Below are positions 1 through 8,170 of a stretch of 32,615 nucleotides of DNA, piece by piece. This DNA is from Chalciporus piperatus. Lineage: Eukaryota > Basidiomycota > Agaricomycetes > Boletales > Boletaceae. Made by a program: the position numbers and the translations under genes. A model generated the notes under the pieces. The model had not been told where the DNA came from. It made no database searches and saw nothing but the letters and a program-made list of their open reading frames with translations. The first letter of the stretch is position 1. Each line of letters begins with the position of its first letter. Where the stretch lies: positions 1 through 32,615 of the forward strand of contig JBBPTG010000260.1 of the NCBI GenBank assembly GCA_038093975.1. The letters run 5' to 3'.

Positions 1-633
1 GGGTATGGTTTTCATAGGCGCGATTGAGGAAGGTGGATTCGGTCTCAGAATCTAGGTAGTCATAGAGTTGTTTGTCGACCTCCGGGGTTACATAGGAGTG
101 TCGAGGGGGAGGAGTAGGTCGAGTGAAGAGTCGGTCATTGGTTTTACAGGCAGAAGCGTGCATAGCATATAACCTTTTTGACTCGTCGATAGATTCTGAC
201 AGTGAGAGGGTTCGTCGACGCCAATCGATGATTGGGTTAGCCTTTTCGAGCCATGGAAGACCTAGGATGACGTTTTCGTTTCCGCAGTTCATGACGTGGA
301 AGGTTACTTCTTGCGCAAGTCCTTCAATGTCGAGGAAGAGGGTGGTGGTGAAGAGTATCATTCCGCTTTTGTTTGCGGTTTGATCGACGTTTCGAACTCG
401 AATGGGGGTTTCGAGTCGAGTGGTTGGGATTCGATTTTTACGTACGAAGGCCCAATCGATGCAGGAGATGTCTGCGCCGCTATCAATGAGGGCGCGGGTT
501 TCGACGGCTTTCATCGTGTGCGAGGGAACGATAATCTGTATGGGAATTTGCATAGAGCGCTTTCGCGACTTTACAAGTACAGGTGCACACGTGACTGGGG
601 AAGCTTGCGTCGGCAGAGCTTCCCGACCTAAAA
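1..633 (-). CDS. Pol polyprotein, N-terminal part with retropepsin (partial)
   Basis: This is the -1 frame relative to gag, open from the slippery site to the window edge. The catalytic motif ALIDSGADISCID carries the Asp-Ser-Gly of a retroviral-type aspartic protease. A later ILGLPWLEKANPIIDW is the hydrophobic-hydrophobic-Gly motif that closes the protease fold in Ty3/gypsy elements. The protease would release Gag and Pol products in the particle. There is no obvious start codon at the head of the frame, which fits translation as a Gag-Pol fusion. The remaining domains lie to the left of the window. Confidence 0.85.
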
Positions 634-1536
634 ACCCTCTGTGACAAAGGCTACTTTACGAACGGTGGTTTCATCCTCATCATCTATCTCGATCAGCGAG
701 GGAATTTCTTCCTCAACCTTTTGAACCTTCCTCGGGGTTTTCTGGTTTGAGGGGAATTCTGGGCAGGCGTTGGACCGATGTCCAGCTTTCCTGCAGCGGA
801 AGCAGAGTCCCTTCTCCTGGCAGCGTTTCCGCTCCTCAGGAGTGAGTTTGGAGATACGGATGGCGTCGACGTCCATGGCGTTGGGATCTCTGGCGGGGGT
901 AGAGTGATTGGCAGAGGAGAATGGACGGAAAGGCTTGGCGGGGTTACGATTGCGATTCGCGATTTCATTGGCATGTTCCCATTGAGTCTGGAACTGGGTG
1001 GTGCGTTTGTACCAATCCTCGATCGTGGTAGGGACGGTATCCATGCTATTGACTCTTCTCATAAGGGAGATAGGTATCCCTGCGGAGAAATATCCGATTA
1101 GGACGTTGTTGTCGATGATGCCAGACAGGGCGACTTGGTTTTGGAAACTCGAAATAAATTCCGAGAGGGAAGGGGAATACTCTCCGTTCTTGAGAGGTTT
1201 CATGCGTTTGGTGGAAAGCCAGGCAACGGCATTTCCTACGGTATCATGATGTTTGAATGCCGTTTCGAAATCAGTGATAAATTGGGCCCAAGTGCCCATG
1301 GTGACGATAGCGCCGGTGATGGCTTTGCGGCGGAAGGTGGCAGCCCAGGTGGCCGCTGATCCTTTAGACATGTAGGATAAGGCGAAGGCGATCTTCTTGG
1401 GATCTGTGTTGTATACGTCGCCGTTGACGGTGAGATAGAATTGGATGGAATTCATCCAAGCGGTGCTTTTTTCGAAGGAGCCATCAAAGGCGTCTGGGGC
1501 TCCGATGCGGAGTTCAGTGGGTTTTGAGGACGACAT
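628..1536 (-). CDS. Gag polyprotein with CCHC zinc knuckle
   Basis: This is the structural protein of the retrotransposon particle, 302 residues from the ATG at 1536. It has a Retrotrans_gag-like helical region (DAFDGSFEKSTAWM near the start, then MSKGSAATWAATF) and a C-terminal zinc knuckle CFRCRKAGHRSNAC that would bind the element RNA. The frame is open upstream to the stop at 1930-1932 but contains no ATG there. The 131 extra codons encode an acidic, Pro/Ser-rich stretch that may or may not be translated. The TAG stop at 628-630 directly follows a -1 slippery heptamer, so Gag-Pol is probably made by frameshifting. Confidence 0.85.
   Translation of the reverse strand: MSSSKPTELRIGAPDAFDGSFEKSTAWMNSIQFYLTVNGDVYNTDPKKIAFALSYMSKGSAATWAATFRRKAITGAIVTMGTWAQFITDFETAFKHHDTVGNAVAWLSTKRMKPLKNGEYSPSLSEFISSFQNQVALSGIIDNNVLIGYFSAGIPISLMRRVNSMDTVPTTIEDWYKRTTQFQTQWEHANEIANRNRNPAKPFRPFSSANHSTPARDPNAMDVDAIRISKLTPEERKRCQEKGLCFRCRKAGHRSNACPEFPSNQKTPRKVQKVEEEIPSLIEIDDEDETTVRKVAFVTEGF
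631..637 (-). promoter_or_regulatory. -1 ribosomal frameshift slippery site
   Basis: In gag frame the codons are GAG GGT TTT TAG, so the heptamer G_GGT_TTT fits X_XXY_YYZ exactly and is followed at once by the gag stop codon. The downstream pol frame is the -1 frame and is open from here to the end of the window. No base-paired stimulator downstream was confirmed. Confidence 0.75.
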
Positions 1537-1954
1537 GGGATTTACGAAGGTAGGGGGTATCTGATATGTTCCTGGTGCAAACGCGGGTGCGGGAAGGGAA
1601 GGAGTGGGGAAAGCTGGGGTTCGTGGGGGAGCAGGCGACACAGGGAACTGGGGGGCTCTTCGGGATATTGGGGTTGGTGACGGTGGCGTTGGTGACCTTG
1701 GGATGGTTACAGCTGAGGAAAATTCGTGGGAGAGGTGAAGGGTTTCTTCTTGTTCCTCTTGGGTGGTGATTGGTTCGTCGTAAAGATCCGAGGTGTCGTA
1801 GGGGTTAGAGGGGTCTTCCTCTTCAGGTGAGCCCGAGTCAGAAGATTCGGGGTTCTGTGGATTAGCGGTCTCTCGTGGGGGGCCCCAGCGAGAGGTGTCG
1901 AGGCGAGGTCGTTGGGAAATGGTGGAGGTCTACAGCGAAGGTAGCCTTCAGGGG

Positions 1955-1966
1955 TAACTTAGACCT
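1955..1966 (-). promoter_or_regulatory. Self-priming primer-binding site
   Basis: In element sense this is AGGTCTAAGTTA, starting 2 nt inside the 5' LTR. It is the exact reverse complement of TAACTTAGACCT, the sequence at 2157-2146 where the transcript should begin. No tRNA-type TGG start is seen. This is the arrangement known from Tf1 of fission yeast, where the first nucleotides of the mRNA fold back onto the primer site and prime reverse transcription. Confidence 0.8.
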
Positions 1967-1968
1967 TT

Positions 1969-2437
1969 TGTTACGCTTGTACCGGGTAGGTCAAAGCGTA
2001 GACGCAAAAGCCTAGTCAAGGACAAGGGTTTCAAAGGCAGCCTAACGATGGGATGTCCACGTTAAGGCCTAGCGTCCGTTCAAGAGTGGGACGGTGACTC
2101 TCAGAGGGTTCAAAGGAAGCGAGGAAAGACCAAGCTAGATTGCGTAGGTCTAAGTTAAGGTTACAGGAGGAAATTCGAGGGTTTATATAAGTAGAGAAAC
2201 GAGTTAAGGGCAGGCATGGAAGTGGTTGGAATGTGTAAGAACAAGCTATGACGAATAGGAATGAGTCATGCTTGGTAAGTGCGCGAGTCAGCGATGACGA
2301 AGTATGGAATGTGAAAGAACATCGAAGAACATCCGCTGACTAAAGCAAGCAAGAAATAAGAGGCCTAGGCAGGACTCGAACCAGCAACTAGGACTTAGTA
2401 CAAGGAGAGAAGAGGAAAGAATAGAACGATCGTAACA
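1969..2437 (-). repeat. 5' long terminal repeat of the gypsy element
   Basis: The 469-bp interval starts TGTTACG and ends CGTAACA, a perfect 7-bp inverted terminal repeat with the TG..CA ends used by integrase. Read on the minus strand it contains a TATA box (2182-2189), a predicted transcript start near 2157, and then R-U5 up to 1969. The inner boundary is well supported by the adjacent primer site. The outer boundary at 2437 rests only on the inverted repeat. A second LTR copy would settle it but lies outside the window. Confidence 0.7.
2182..2189 (-). promoter_or_regulatory. TATA box of the LTR promoter
   Basis: The minus strand reads TATATAAA. It lies about 32 nt upstream of the 12-nt stretch (2146-2157) predicted to form the very 5' end of the element's transcript. 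That is the usual TATA-to-start distance, so the two predictions support each other. Confidence 0.7.
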
Positions 2438-2730
2438 GCGACCTAACGTTCTTGTTAGGCAAGAACACCAGAGTAGTCAGCAGCGCTTTCGCGCACAGCT
2501 GAGCTACTCAGGGCTCATAACCTGTTGAGAGGGTTCCGATGAGGAACTACATCTGGTGACTTACCTAGCGGTGAGGTTGTTGGGTAACGTCGAACGTTGT
2601 TGTTACAAGTCAAGTTGTATTAGAACTCAGATCGACTGAGTCCGAATGTGATATAGAACAAGCGTGGTAACTACCTTCTATACTAAGAATGTACGCTACG
2701 TTCAACAATATTGTTCGAGTTCGAGTGGGA
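2438..2730. repeat. LTR flank with two strong hairpins and a tRNA A-box-like motif
   Basis: Positions 2448-2466 form GTTCTTG-TTAGG-CAAGAAC, a perfect 7-bp hairpin. Positions 2471-2509 form a longer hairpin with arms GAGTAG/CTACTC, TCAGC/GCTGA and GCGC around a TTTC loop (GAAA on the minus strand). The minus strand of the second hairpin includes TAGCTCAGCTG, which resembles an RNA polymerase III A box. A perfect B-box match, GGTTCGAGTCC, lies about 130 nt further on inside the LTR. No complete tRNA can be folded. The rest of this stretch shows nothing recognisable. Confidence 0.5.
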
Positions 2731-2734
2731 GGTG

Positions 2735-3030
2735 GTGGTGGTGGTGGGGCAAACAGCCCGAGTGGCTGTATTCGAGGTGAGAGGTGCCAGTGGTGGTGGT
2801 GGGGTGAGTAGAAACTCACCTGTGACAGCCGGCGGGGCTGTTGAGCCCTCGCCGGCTGTTTTTTCGTGTCGAAGAAGTTGGGTGGTCGAAGGTGGTGGGG
2901 CAAGCTTTGAGCCCGCGCGGCTGTGCTTGAGGTGAGTGGTGGTGGTGGTGGTGAGCGAGAACTCACCTGGTGAAGCCGGCGGGGCTGTTGAGCCCTCGCC
3001 GGCTGCGTTTTCGTGCTGTGTTGAGGTGGG
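2735..3030 (+). repeat. Tandem duplication of about 147 bp with a GC-rich hairpin
   Basis: Two imperfect copies lie head to tail. Each contains GGTGGTGGTGG tracts, then AACTCACCTG, then a near-perfect hairpin (2827-2857 and 2974-3004) whose arms are AGCCGGCG and CGCCGGCT with an inner GGGCT/AGCCC around GTTG. The hairpins start 147 bp apart. Each is followed by a T-rich tail ending TTTTCGTG. Open frames across it are low-complexity shadows. I see no gene here. Confidence 0.7.
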
Positions 3031-3139
3031 TTGTGGGGTAGTGGTAGTTGTAGTGGTGAGGACTCGAAAATGCTGACGCGGCAAGTTCAACACGGTCACG
3101 TGACCTTCCCGTGCGGATTTTTGACAAGTCCAACCATTA

Positions 3140-3900
3140 GGGAAATTAAGCTACACTTATCTACGCTTTTTTGTACACTCAATCACAACACTTTCACACT
3201 TTTAACTACACTTTTGGTACGCTTTTTTGTACACTTAGCTCCAGTCAAACCTAGTTACTTTGCTACACTCTTGACTACCCTTAGTACGCTTTTTTGTACA
3301 CTTTTCCTACACTCAATCCTAATATACTTTGGTACACTTTTGATTACTGATTTAGTACACTTTTTTGCTACAGTTTAGCTACACTCCATCTAGCTACACT
3401 TTCCTACACATTTGATAGTTTTACCACAGTTTAGCTACACTCTTCCCACACTTGTAACTACACATTTACTACGCTTTTTTGTACACTTTAGCTACACTCT
3501 AACCTAATAGACTTTCCCACACTATTGACTACACATTCACTACACTTTTAGTACGCTTTTTTGCTACACTCTATTACTACACATTTTCCCACACTTGTAA
3601 CTACACTTTTAGTACACTTTTTTGTACACTTTAGCTACACTCCATCACTACACATTTTCCCACACCATTGACTACACTTTTAGTACGCTTTTTTGCTACA
3701 CTCTATTACTACACATTTTCCCACACTTGTAACTACACTTTTAGTACGCTTTTTTGTACACTTTAGTTACACTCCATCACTACACATTTTCCCACACCAT
3801 TGACTACACTTTTAGTACACTTTTTTGCTACACTTTGCTACACTTTTCACTACACTTACTACACTTTTGCTACACTCAGTTTTCCACCCTTTGGACTACT
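3140..3900 (+). repeat. TACACTTTT minisatellite with 132-bp higher-order period
   Basis: The stretch is built from degenerate units rich in CTACACTTTT, GTACGCTTTTTTGTACAC and ACACATTTTCCCACAC. In the most regular part GTAC(G/A)CTTTTTT starts at 3551, 3612, 3683, 3744 and 3815. The spacing alternates 61 and 71 bp, so a two-unit block repeats every 132 bp. The left part (about 3140-3540) is more diverged. The plus strand is strongly pyrimidine-biased and no gene is supported. Confidence 0.85.
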
Positions 3901-4091
3901 TATACCTTCAGAAAAGTTGAGTATAATTATCATGAATTATATGAAATATCATGAAATATCTGATAATACACTCTCAAGGGTGGTCAGCCACTTGTAACTG
4001 ACACAAAATTTCCTGATAATATGAGAAATTACATGATATTTTCGAAAAAAACACGGTTTTTCAGTAATTTTCTACTATTCTATACAATAAT
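3901..4091. other. AT-rich spacer, no gene seen
   Basis: This is a short AT-rich stretch with repeated ATCATGAA and GAAATATC words between the minisatellite and the RNase H relic. Nothing codes here. It may be the diverged end of the same repeat cluster. Confidence 0.5.
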
Positions 4092-4718
4092 CTAGGGGAG
4101 GGTTTTCCTGATGAGTGTGGTTCTTGTGTATGGTGTTCTCTTTTGTTTGGACAGGGATTCGTACGCTGCTTTCTGGGAAAGTGTTTTTAGTTTCATTCCT
4201 TGGGTTTGGAAGTTTTTCGGGACCGTTAGGTCTATGTTTTCGTCGACGTCTTTCTTCGCTCCTTCGTCCGCTAGTCTGTCTGCTCGCTCGTTTCCTTCGT
4301 TTCCTGTGTGTCCTTTTACCCATTTAAAGTGAGTTGGGGCTGCCCTCCGCCTGAGGTGATAGGCTGCTGATTGAAACCATTCCTTATTGCTGATGCCTAT
4401 CCAGCCTCTTTCTTCCCAGTTTCCTAGGTGTTTCGTTAGGCCGTCCATGGCGTATCGTGAGTCAGTTACTATGGTGAGTGGTATTGTTGGTTCTATTATT
4501 TGTAGTGTTTTGACGATCGCGGCAATCTCTCCTGTTTGGTTCGACTGGGAGATCCGATTCTACCTGATACCGGTTTCTGGAGCTCGGAACTCCCGCCCCT
4601 CCTGATCCGTAGTATCACCATGCCGCTCAAGTTCGTGTTCTTCCATTACCCGGTCGCGACCGTGATCTTTGGACCCTTCTTCGCCATTCTCCTGCCATCC
4701 ATGTTCATGATCAATCTG
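4092..4718 (-). pseudogene. RNase H domain relic of a retroelement
   Basis: The minus strand carries a recognisable RNase H: QSNQTGE (the Glu turn), VTDSRYAMDG (catalytic Asp), and FKWVKGHTGNEGNERADRLAD (His and last Asp). This is the type found behind non-LTR reverse transcriptases and in related fungal RNase H genes. The frame is broken by TAG at 4560-4562, just before the Glu motif. It begins at a stop at 4719-4721 and ends early at 4092, missing the expected cysteine/histidine tail region. No reverse transcriptase lies upstream. I read it as a dead, truncated fragment. Confidence 0.75.
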
Positions 4719-4981
4719 TCACTTATTTTAGCATTCGCGATGACGTCTGGGTTGTTTTGTTTTCCTTGTATCATGGGTTTCTGGCGCAGGAAGCGATCAA
4801 GACCTCCAACGTCATCGTCAGACGATCAGGTTTAGGACCATGTGTCTGCAGCATAATTTCCTCTTGATGGGATCATATAGTAATGTTAATAGATATTGTT
4901 AGCACAGAAAGAAGTATCGTGAGACGAGGAAATGGGCTCAATGTCATTTTCACATGCAACAGTGACGGTGTCAACAACTTC
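4719..4981. other. Spacer upstream of dephospho-CoA kinase
   Basis: The spacer is 263 bp without a supported gene. It probably contains the promoter of the downstream kinase gene. No clear TATA box was identified. Confidence 0.4.
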
Positions 4982-5835
4982 ATGCTCGGTACAGGTTTTA
5001 GTTCTACTGTATTCAACACGCTCTAAACCAGCTTGTCTTCAGTCGTCGGTCTCACAGGCGGTATTGCAACTGGTAAATCGACCGTCTCCGCCCTCCTCGC
5101 TTCCCATGGCATCCCAATCGTAGACGCGGACATCCTCGCAAGACAAGTTGTCGAACCTGGCACTCGCGGACACAAAAAAATCGTAAGAGCTTTCGGCGAA
5201 GGCATCCTCCTACCCTCTTCCCAAGGCCCGGGTTCAAGCACACGAGACTGGTATACCCGTCCCATCGATCGCAAGAAACTAGGAAGCATCATCTTCAATG
5301 ACGAGAAACAGCGGAAGATCTTGAACGGAATCGTTCACCCTGCTGTATCGCGTGCAATTTTGTGGGGAGTACTCAAAGCTTGGCTGAGAGGCGAGAAGAT
5401 CGTCGTGGTGGACGTTCCGCTCCTCATCGAGGGTGGTCTCTGGAAGTGGATGGCCAAGGTGATAGTGGTGTATTGGTGCGCTATCCCTCTCTGCTCCCTC
5501 ACATCTACGGCACTTGGGTATCCTCACCTATTATCTCTAGTTCGCCGGAACTCCAACTTCAGCGTCTCATGGCACGCGACAAGTCTACTCGCACTGAGGC
5601 GTCCTCTCGACTCAACTCTCAACTATCCATCTCTTCCAAAGTTGCATACGCGGACATCGTGATCGACAACTCGGGCATGCTCACGGACCTGGAGGGAGAG
5701 GTGATATCGTGCGTCGGCAAGCTAGAGCGAACAGTGGGGTGGACTTGGATGCTGAGCTGGCTAATCCCACCTGTGGGTCTGTTGCGTGCGATATGGTGTC
5801 TGGCATGGAGGACAGCGAGACGGAGGAAGACCTGA
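4982..5835 (+). CDS. CAB5: Dephospho-CoA kinase (CoaE/Cab5 type)
   Basis: The enzyme catalyses the last step of coenzyme A synthesis, phosphorylating the 3'-OH of the ribose of dephospho-CoA with ATP. Exons are 4982-4988, 5043-5475 and 5541-5835, giving 244 residues. Exon 1 is only ATGCTCG. Splicing to 5043 yields MLVVGLTGGIATGKST, a complete N-terminus with the P-loop at residues 5-16. Without this splice there is no ATG, because the frame has a stop just upstream. Later motifs are VDADILARQV, NGIVHPAVSR, VVVDVPLLIEGG and, across intron 2, LQLQRLMARDK and YADIVIDNSG. The C-terminal WMLSWLIPPVGLLRAIWCLA is hydrophobic and could anchor the protein to a membrane, as in other fungal forms. Introns are 54 and 65 bp. 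Confidence 0.93.
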
Positions 5836-6055
5836 GTACAACATGGCTGCCGTTCGACTCTATCGTCGTGTACTTGTCGTGTACGCTGTAACCTGTATAT
5901 CAAACAGCGACGACCTCCAGTGTGACAGCTTGGACTCGACGTTCACTCGGATGCTTGTAGCTTGTTGCAGTTGCATCACCATCACTCGTCGCTGGCTTCC
6001 TTTCCATCTACTATCTCACCGAGAGTCCTCTGTTCGCTCGCTTGCAACTGTCTTG

Positions 6056-8170
6056 ATGGTACAGACAAGGCGAGCAACTCGGTTAGCTACCGGAGAACAT
6101 GACGACCACGAGCCAAAGTCCAAGCCAATCGACGTCAAACTACCGTCCAGACAGCCTAAGCCACTAGCAAGGAAACGAGAGCAACCCGAGCCATCAAGAC
6201 CTGCAAAACGCGCTCGAAAAGAACAACAGTCTGATGAACCCGAACCGAAACCATCCGTGGCGGCGGTGGAGCCCACAAAGCCTACAGGTGCTGGTGAGCC
6301 CTGGCCTTACCTGGCTACTTTCTGGTGTTGATACTCGCCGGACCCGAACGCGAGACAGACACGGACGAAGCGAAGGCTACTACCAAACGGCAACGCAAGA
6401 CGCGGTCGAAGAAAGATGCAACACCCCCCAAACCCTCCGATTTCGCTCCTCGCGTGTCATCGCCATGGAAGGTTGGTGCGCATGTCTCCGCGGCGGGAGG
6501 CGTAGAGAATTCGATCGTGAATGCAGCGCGTGTCAGGTCAGCCTTCGTATCTCCTTACACGTTCGTTTTCGAACGAGTCTCACGTCTTTGAACCTCGGTG
6601 CTCCATAGGGCAAACGCATTTGCGCTCTTTGTCAAATCCCAACGAAAATGGTCTTCCCCACCTCTCACAGATGAAAACATTGCCTCCTTCAAAGCGCGCA
6701 TGATCGAGTTCGGGTATGACCCTAAATACGTCCTTCCTCACGGAAGCTACCTCATCAACCTTGCAAACCCTGACGCGTGAGTAATTCGTGTTTCTCCTGA
6801 GGTGGATTGTGTCCTTGATAGATCATGTGCGGGGGGTCGTAGAGCGAAACGGGAGAAATCGTACGAATGTTTTCTCGACGATATTCGGCGATGCGAACAA
6901 CTTGGGTTGACGTTGTACAATTTCCAGTGAGTTTCCTTTCAATCCTCGTTGATGGGCGGTAACATATATGACGATCTCTCGAAAGTCCGGGCTCGACAGT
7001 CGGGAACGCGACGAAAGACGAATCGATTGTTCTCATCGCAGAGTGTATCAACAGAGTACATAAGGAGACCTCTTCTGTGACCATCGTCATTGAGAACATG
7101 GTGAGCACCGTCTTTTTACACCATACGTCTGCAGATTAATGTGGAGGCTTCAGTCTGGCGCGGGAAACATTATAGGGTCTCGGTTAACAGAACTACGGGA
7201 CATTATAGAGCAGGTTGAGGATAAGTCGAGGGTGGGCGTGTGTCTTGATACGTGTGAGTGCTTTCCCTCCATTGACAAAGGTGCCTCCAACTCAGATGAC
7301 TGATGATATACCGGACAGGTCATTTATTCGCAGCTGTGAGTCTCTCCCAGGCATGTATGCGTCAACTACGTTGAGACATCGCACAGGGTTATGACATTTC
7401 TACGAAACAAGGATGGGAGTAAGTCACATTCTTAACCCATATACTGCTGACCGCCTCAACCCGTTCACAGTGACACAAGTAAGTGCTCATTGTCGCATAC
7501 AACCAAACACCTCGCAAACTCACCCGAATCTGTGGCAGTGACCACCTTTGACGACCAAGTCGGACTCTCCTATCTCCGCGGTATGCACCTCAACGATTCC
7601 AAGACACCCTTGAATTCGAAAAAGGACAGACACGAGAACATTGGGATGTAAGCTCTCTCTCAAGCCTCGCCTTGTTTGTCAGTCATGTCGTGAGTTCACC
7701 CACGACTCTCCTTTTGTGTACACAGGGGCACCCTCGAGCTCTCGTCCTTTCTTATCATTCTGTCGGACCCCCGCGTGAGGGATATCCCACTTGTGCTGGA
7801 GACGCCGACGTTCGAAGCTGTGGAGGTGTGGGAGGTGGAAATCGAGGTGTTGAACAAGTTGTCGCAGATCGGGAGTGGGAGTAGGAGTGAGTCTGGAGCC
7901 GAGGGTGATGATGGGGGAGTGGAGAAAGAGACGGTGTTGAATGAGTTGGTTGGGAACATTCAAAGCGTGGTTCGAGAGTATTCTGATGGAAAGGGCAAGG
8001 TGGGGAAAAAGAAGGCAGGCGCGGGTGCTGCCAAACCGAAAGGGAAAGCAACCTCAAAAGCGAACAAGCAAAAGAAGGTGGGGGATGAAGAGGAAGATGA
8101 AGGAGAGGAAGACGATGGGGATGAGGACGATTCAGAAGACGGAGACTCGTGTGGAGGGCATGGAGAATAG
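6056..8170 (+). CDS. APN1: AP endonuclease, endonuclease IV family (Apn1)
   Basis: This zinc enzyme cleaves DNA 5' of abasic sites in base-excision repair and also trims blocked 3' ends. My model has 11 exons: 6056-6293, 6359-6536, 6609-6776, 6843-6926, 6986-7100, 7154-7253, 7319-7335, 7387-7418, 7471-7478, 7539-7647 and 7726-8170, giving 497 residues. The family core is complete: [81 protein letters not shown] and LVLETP. All expected His/Asp/Glu zinc ligands are therefore present. Exons 7 (17 nt) and 9 (8 nt) are very small yet needed to keep the frame. The N-terminus is basic (KRARK), and the C-terminus is Lys-rich then very acidic, like the nuclear-targeting tail of yeast Apn1. The first intron boundaries are the least certain. 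Confidence 0.93.

Larger units (their letters stand above)
1..2437 (-). mobile_element. Ty3/gypsy LTR retrotransposon, Tf1-like self-priming type, 5' part only
   Basis: The element reads right to left: 5' LTR (1969-2437), primer site (1955-1966), gag (628-1536), then the start of pol with an aspartic protease, which runs off the window at position 1. Reverse transcriptase, RNase H, integrase and the 3' LTR lie outside. The gag frame and the visible pol frame have no internal stops, so this end looks intact and possibly young. The self-complementary primer site (see its own entry) places it with the Tf1/sushi type of Ty3/gypsy elements. The target-site duplication cannot be checked because the far end is missing. 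Confidence 0.88.

Noticed and set aside
2360..2395. tRNA gene suggested by a perfect B box (minus strand)
   Set aside because: No A box at the proper distance and no cloverleaf can be formed. Kept only as a possible SINE or LTR component.
3140..3900. CRISPR-like array
   Set aside because: The repeats are degenerate and run into each other without unique spacers. This is a eukaryotic minisatellite.
4092..4718. Functional stand-alone RNase H gene
   Set aside because: It has an internal TAG just before the catalytic Glu, is truncated at the C-terminus and has no intron that would remove the stop.
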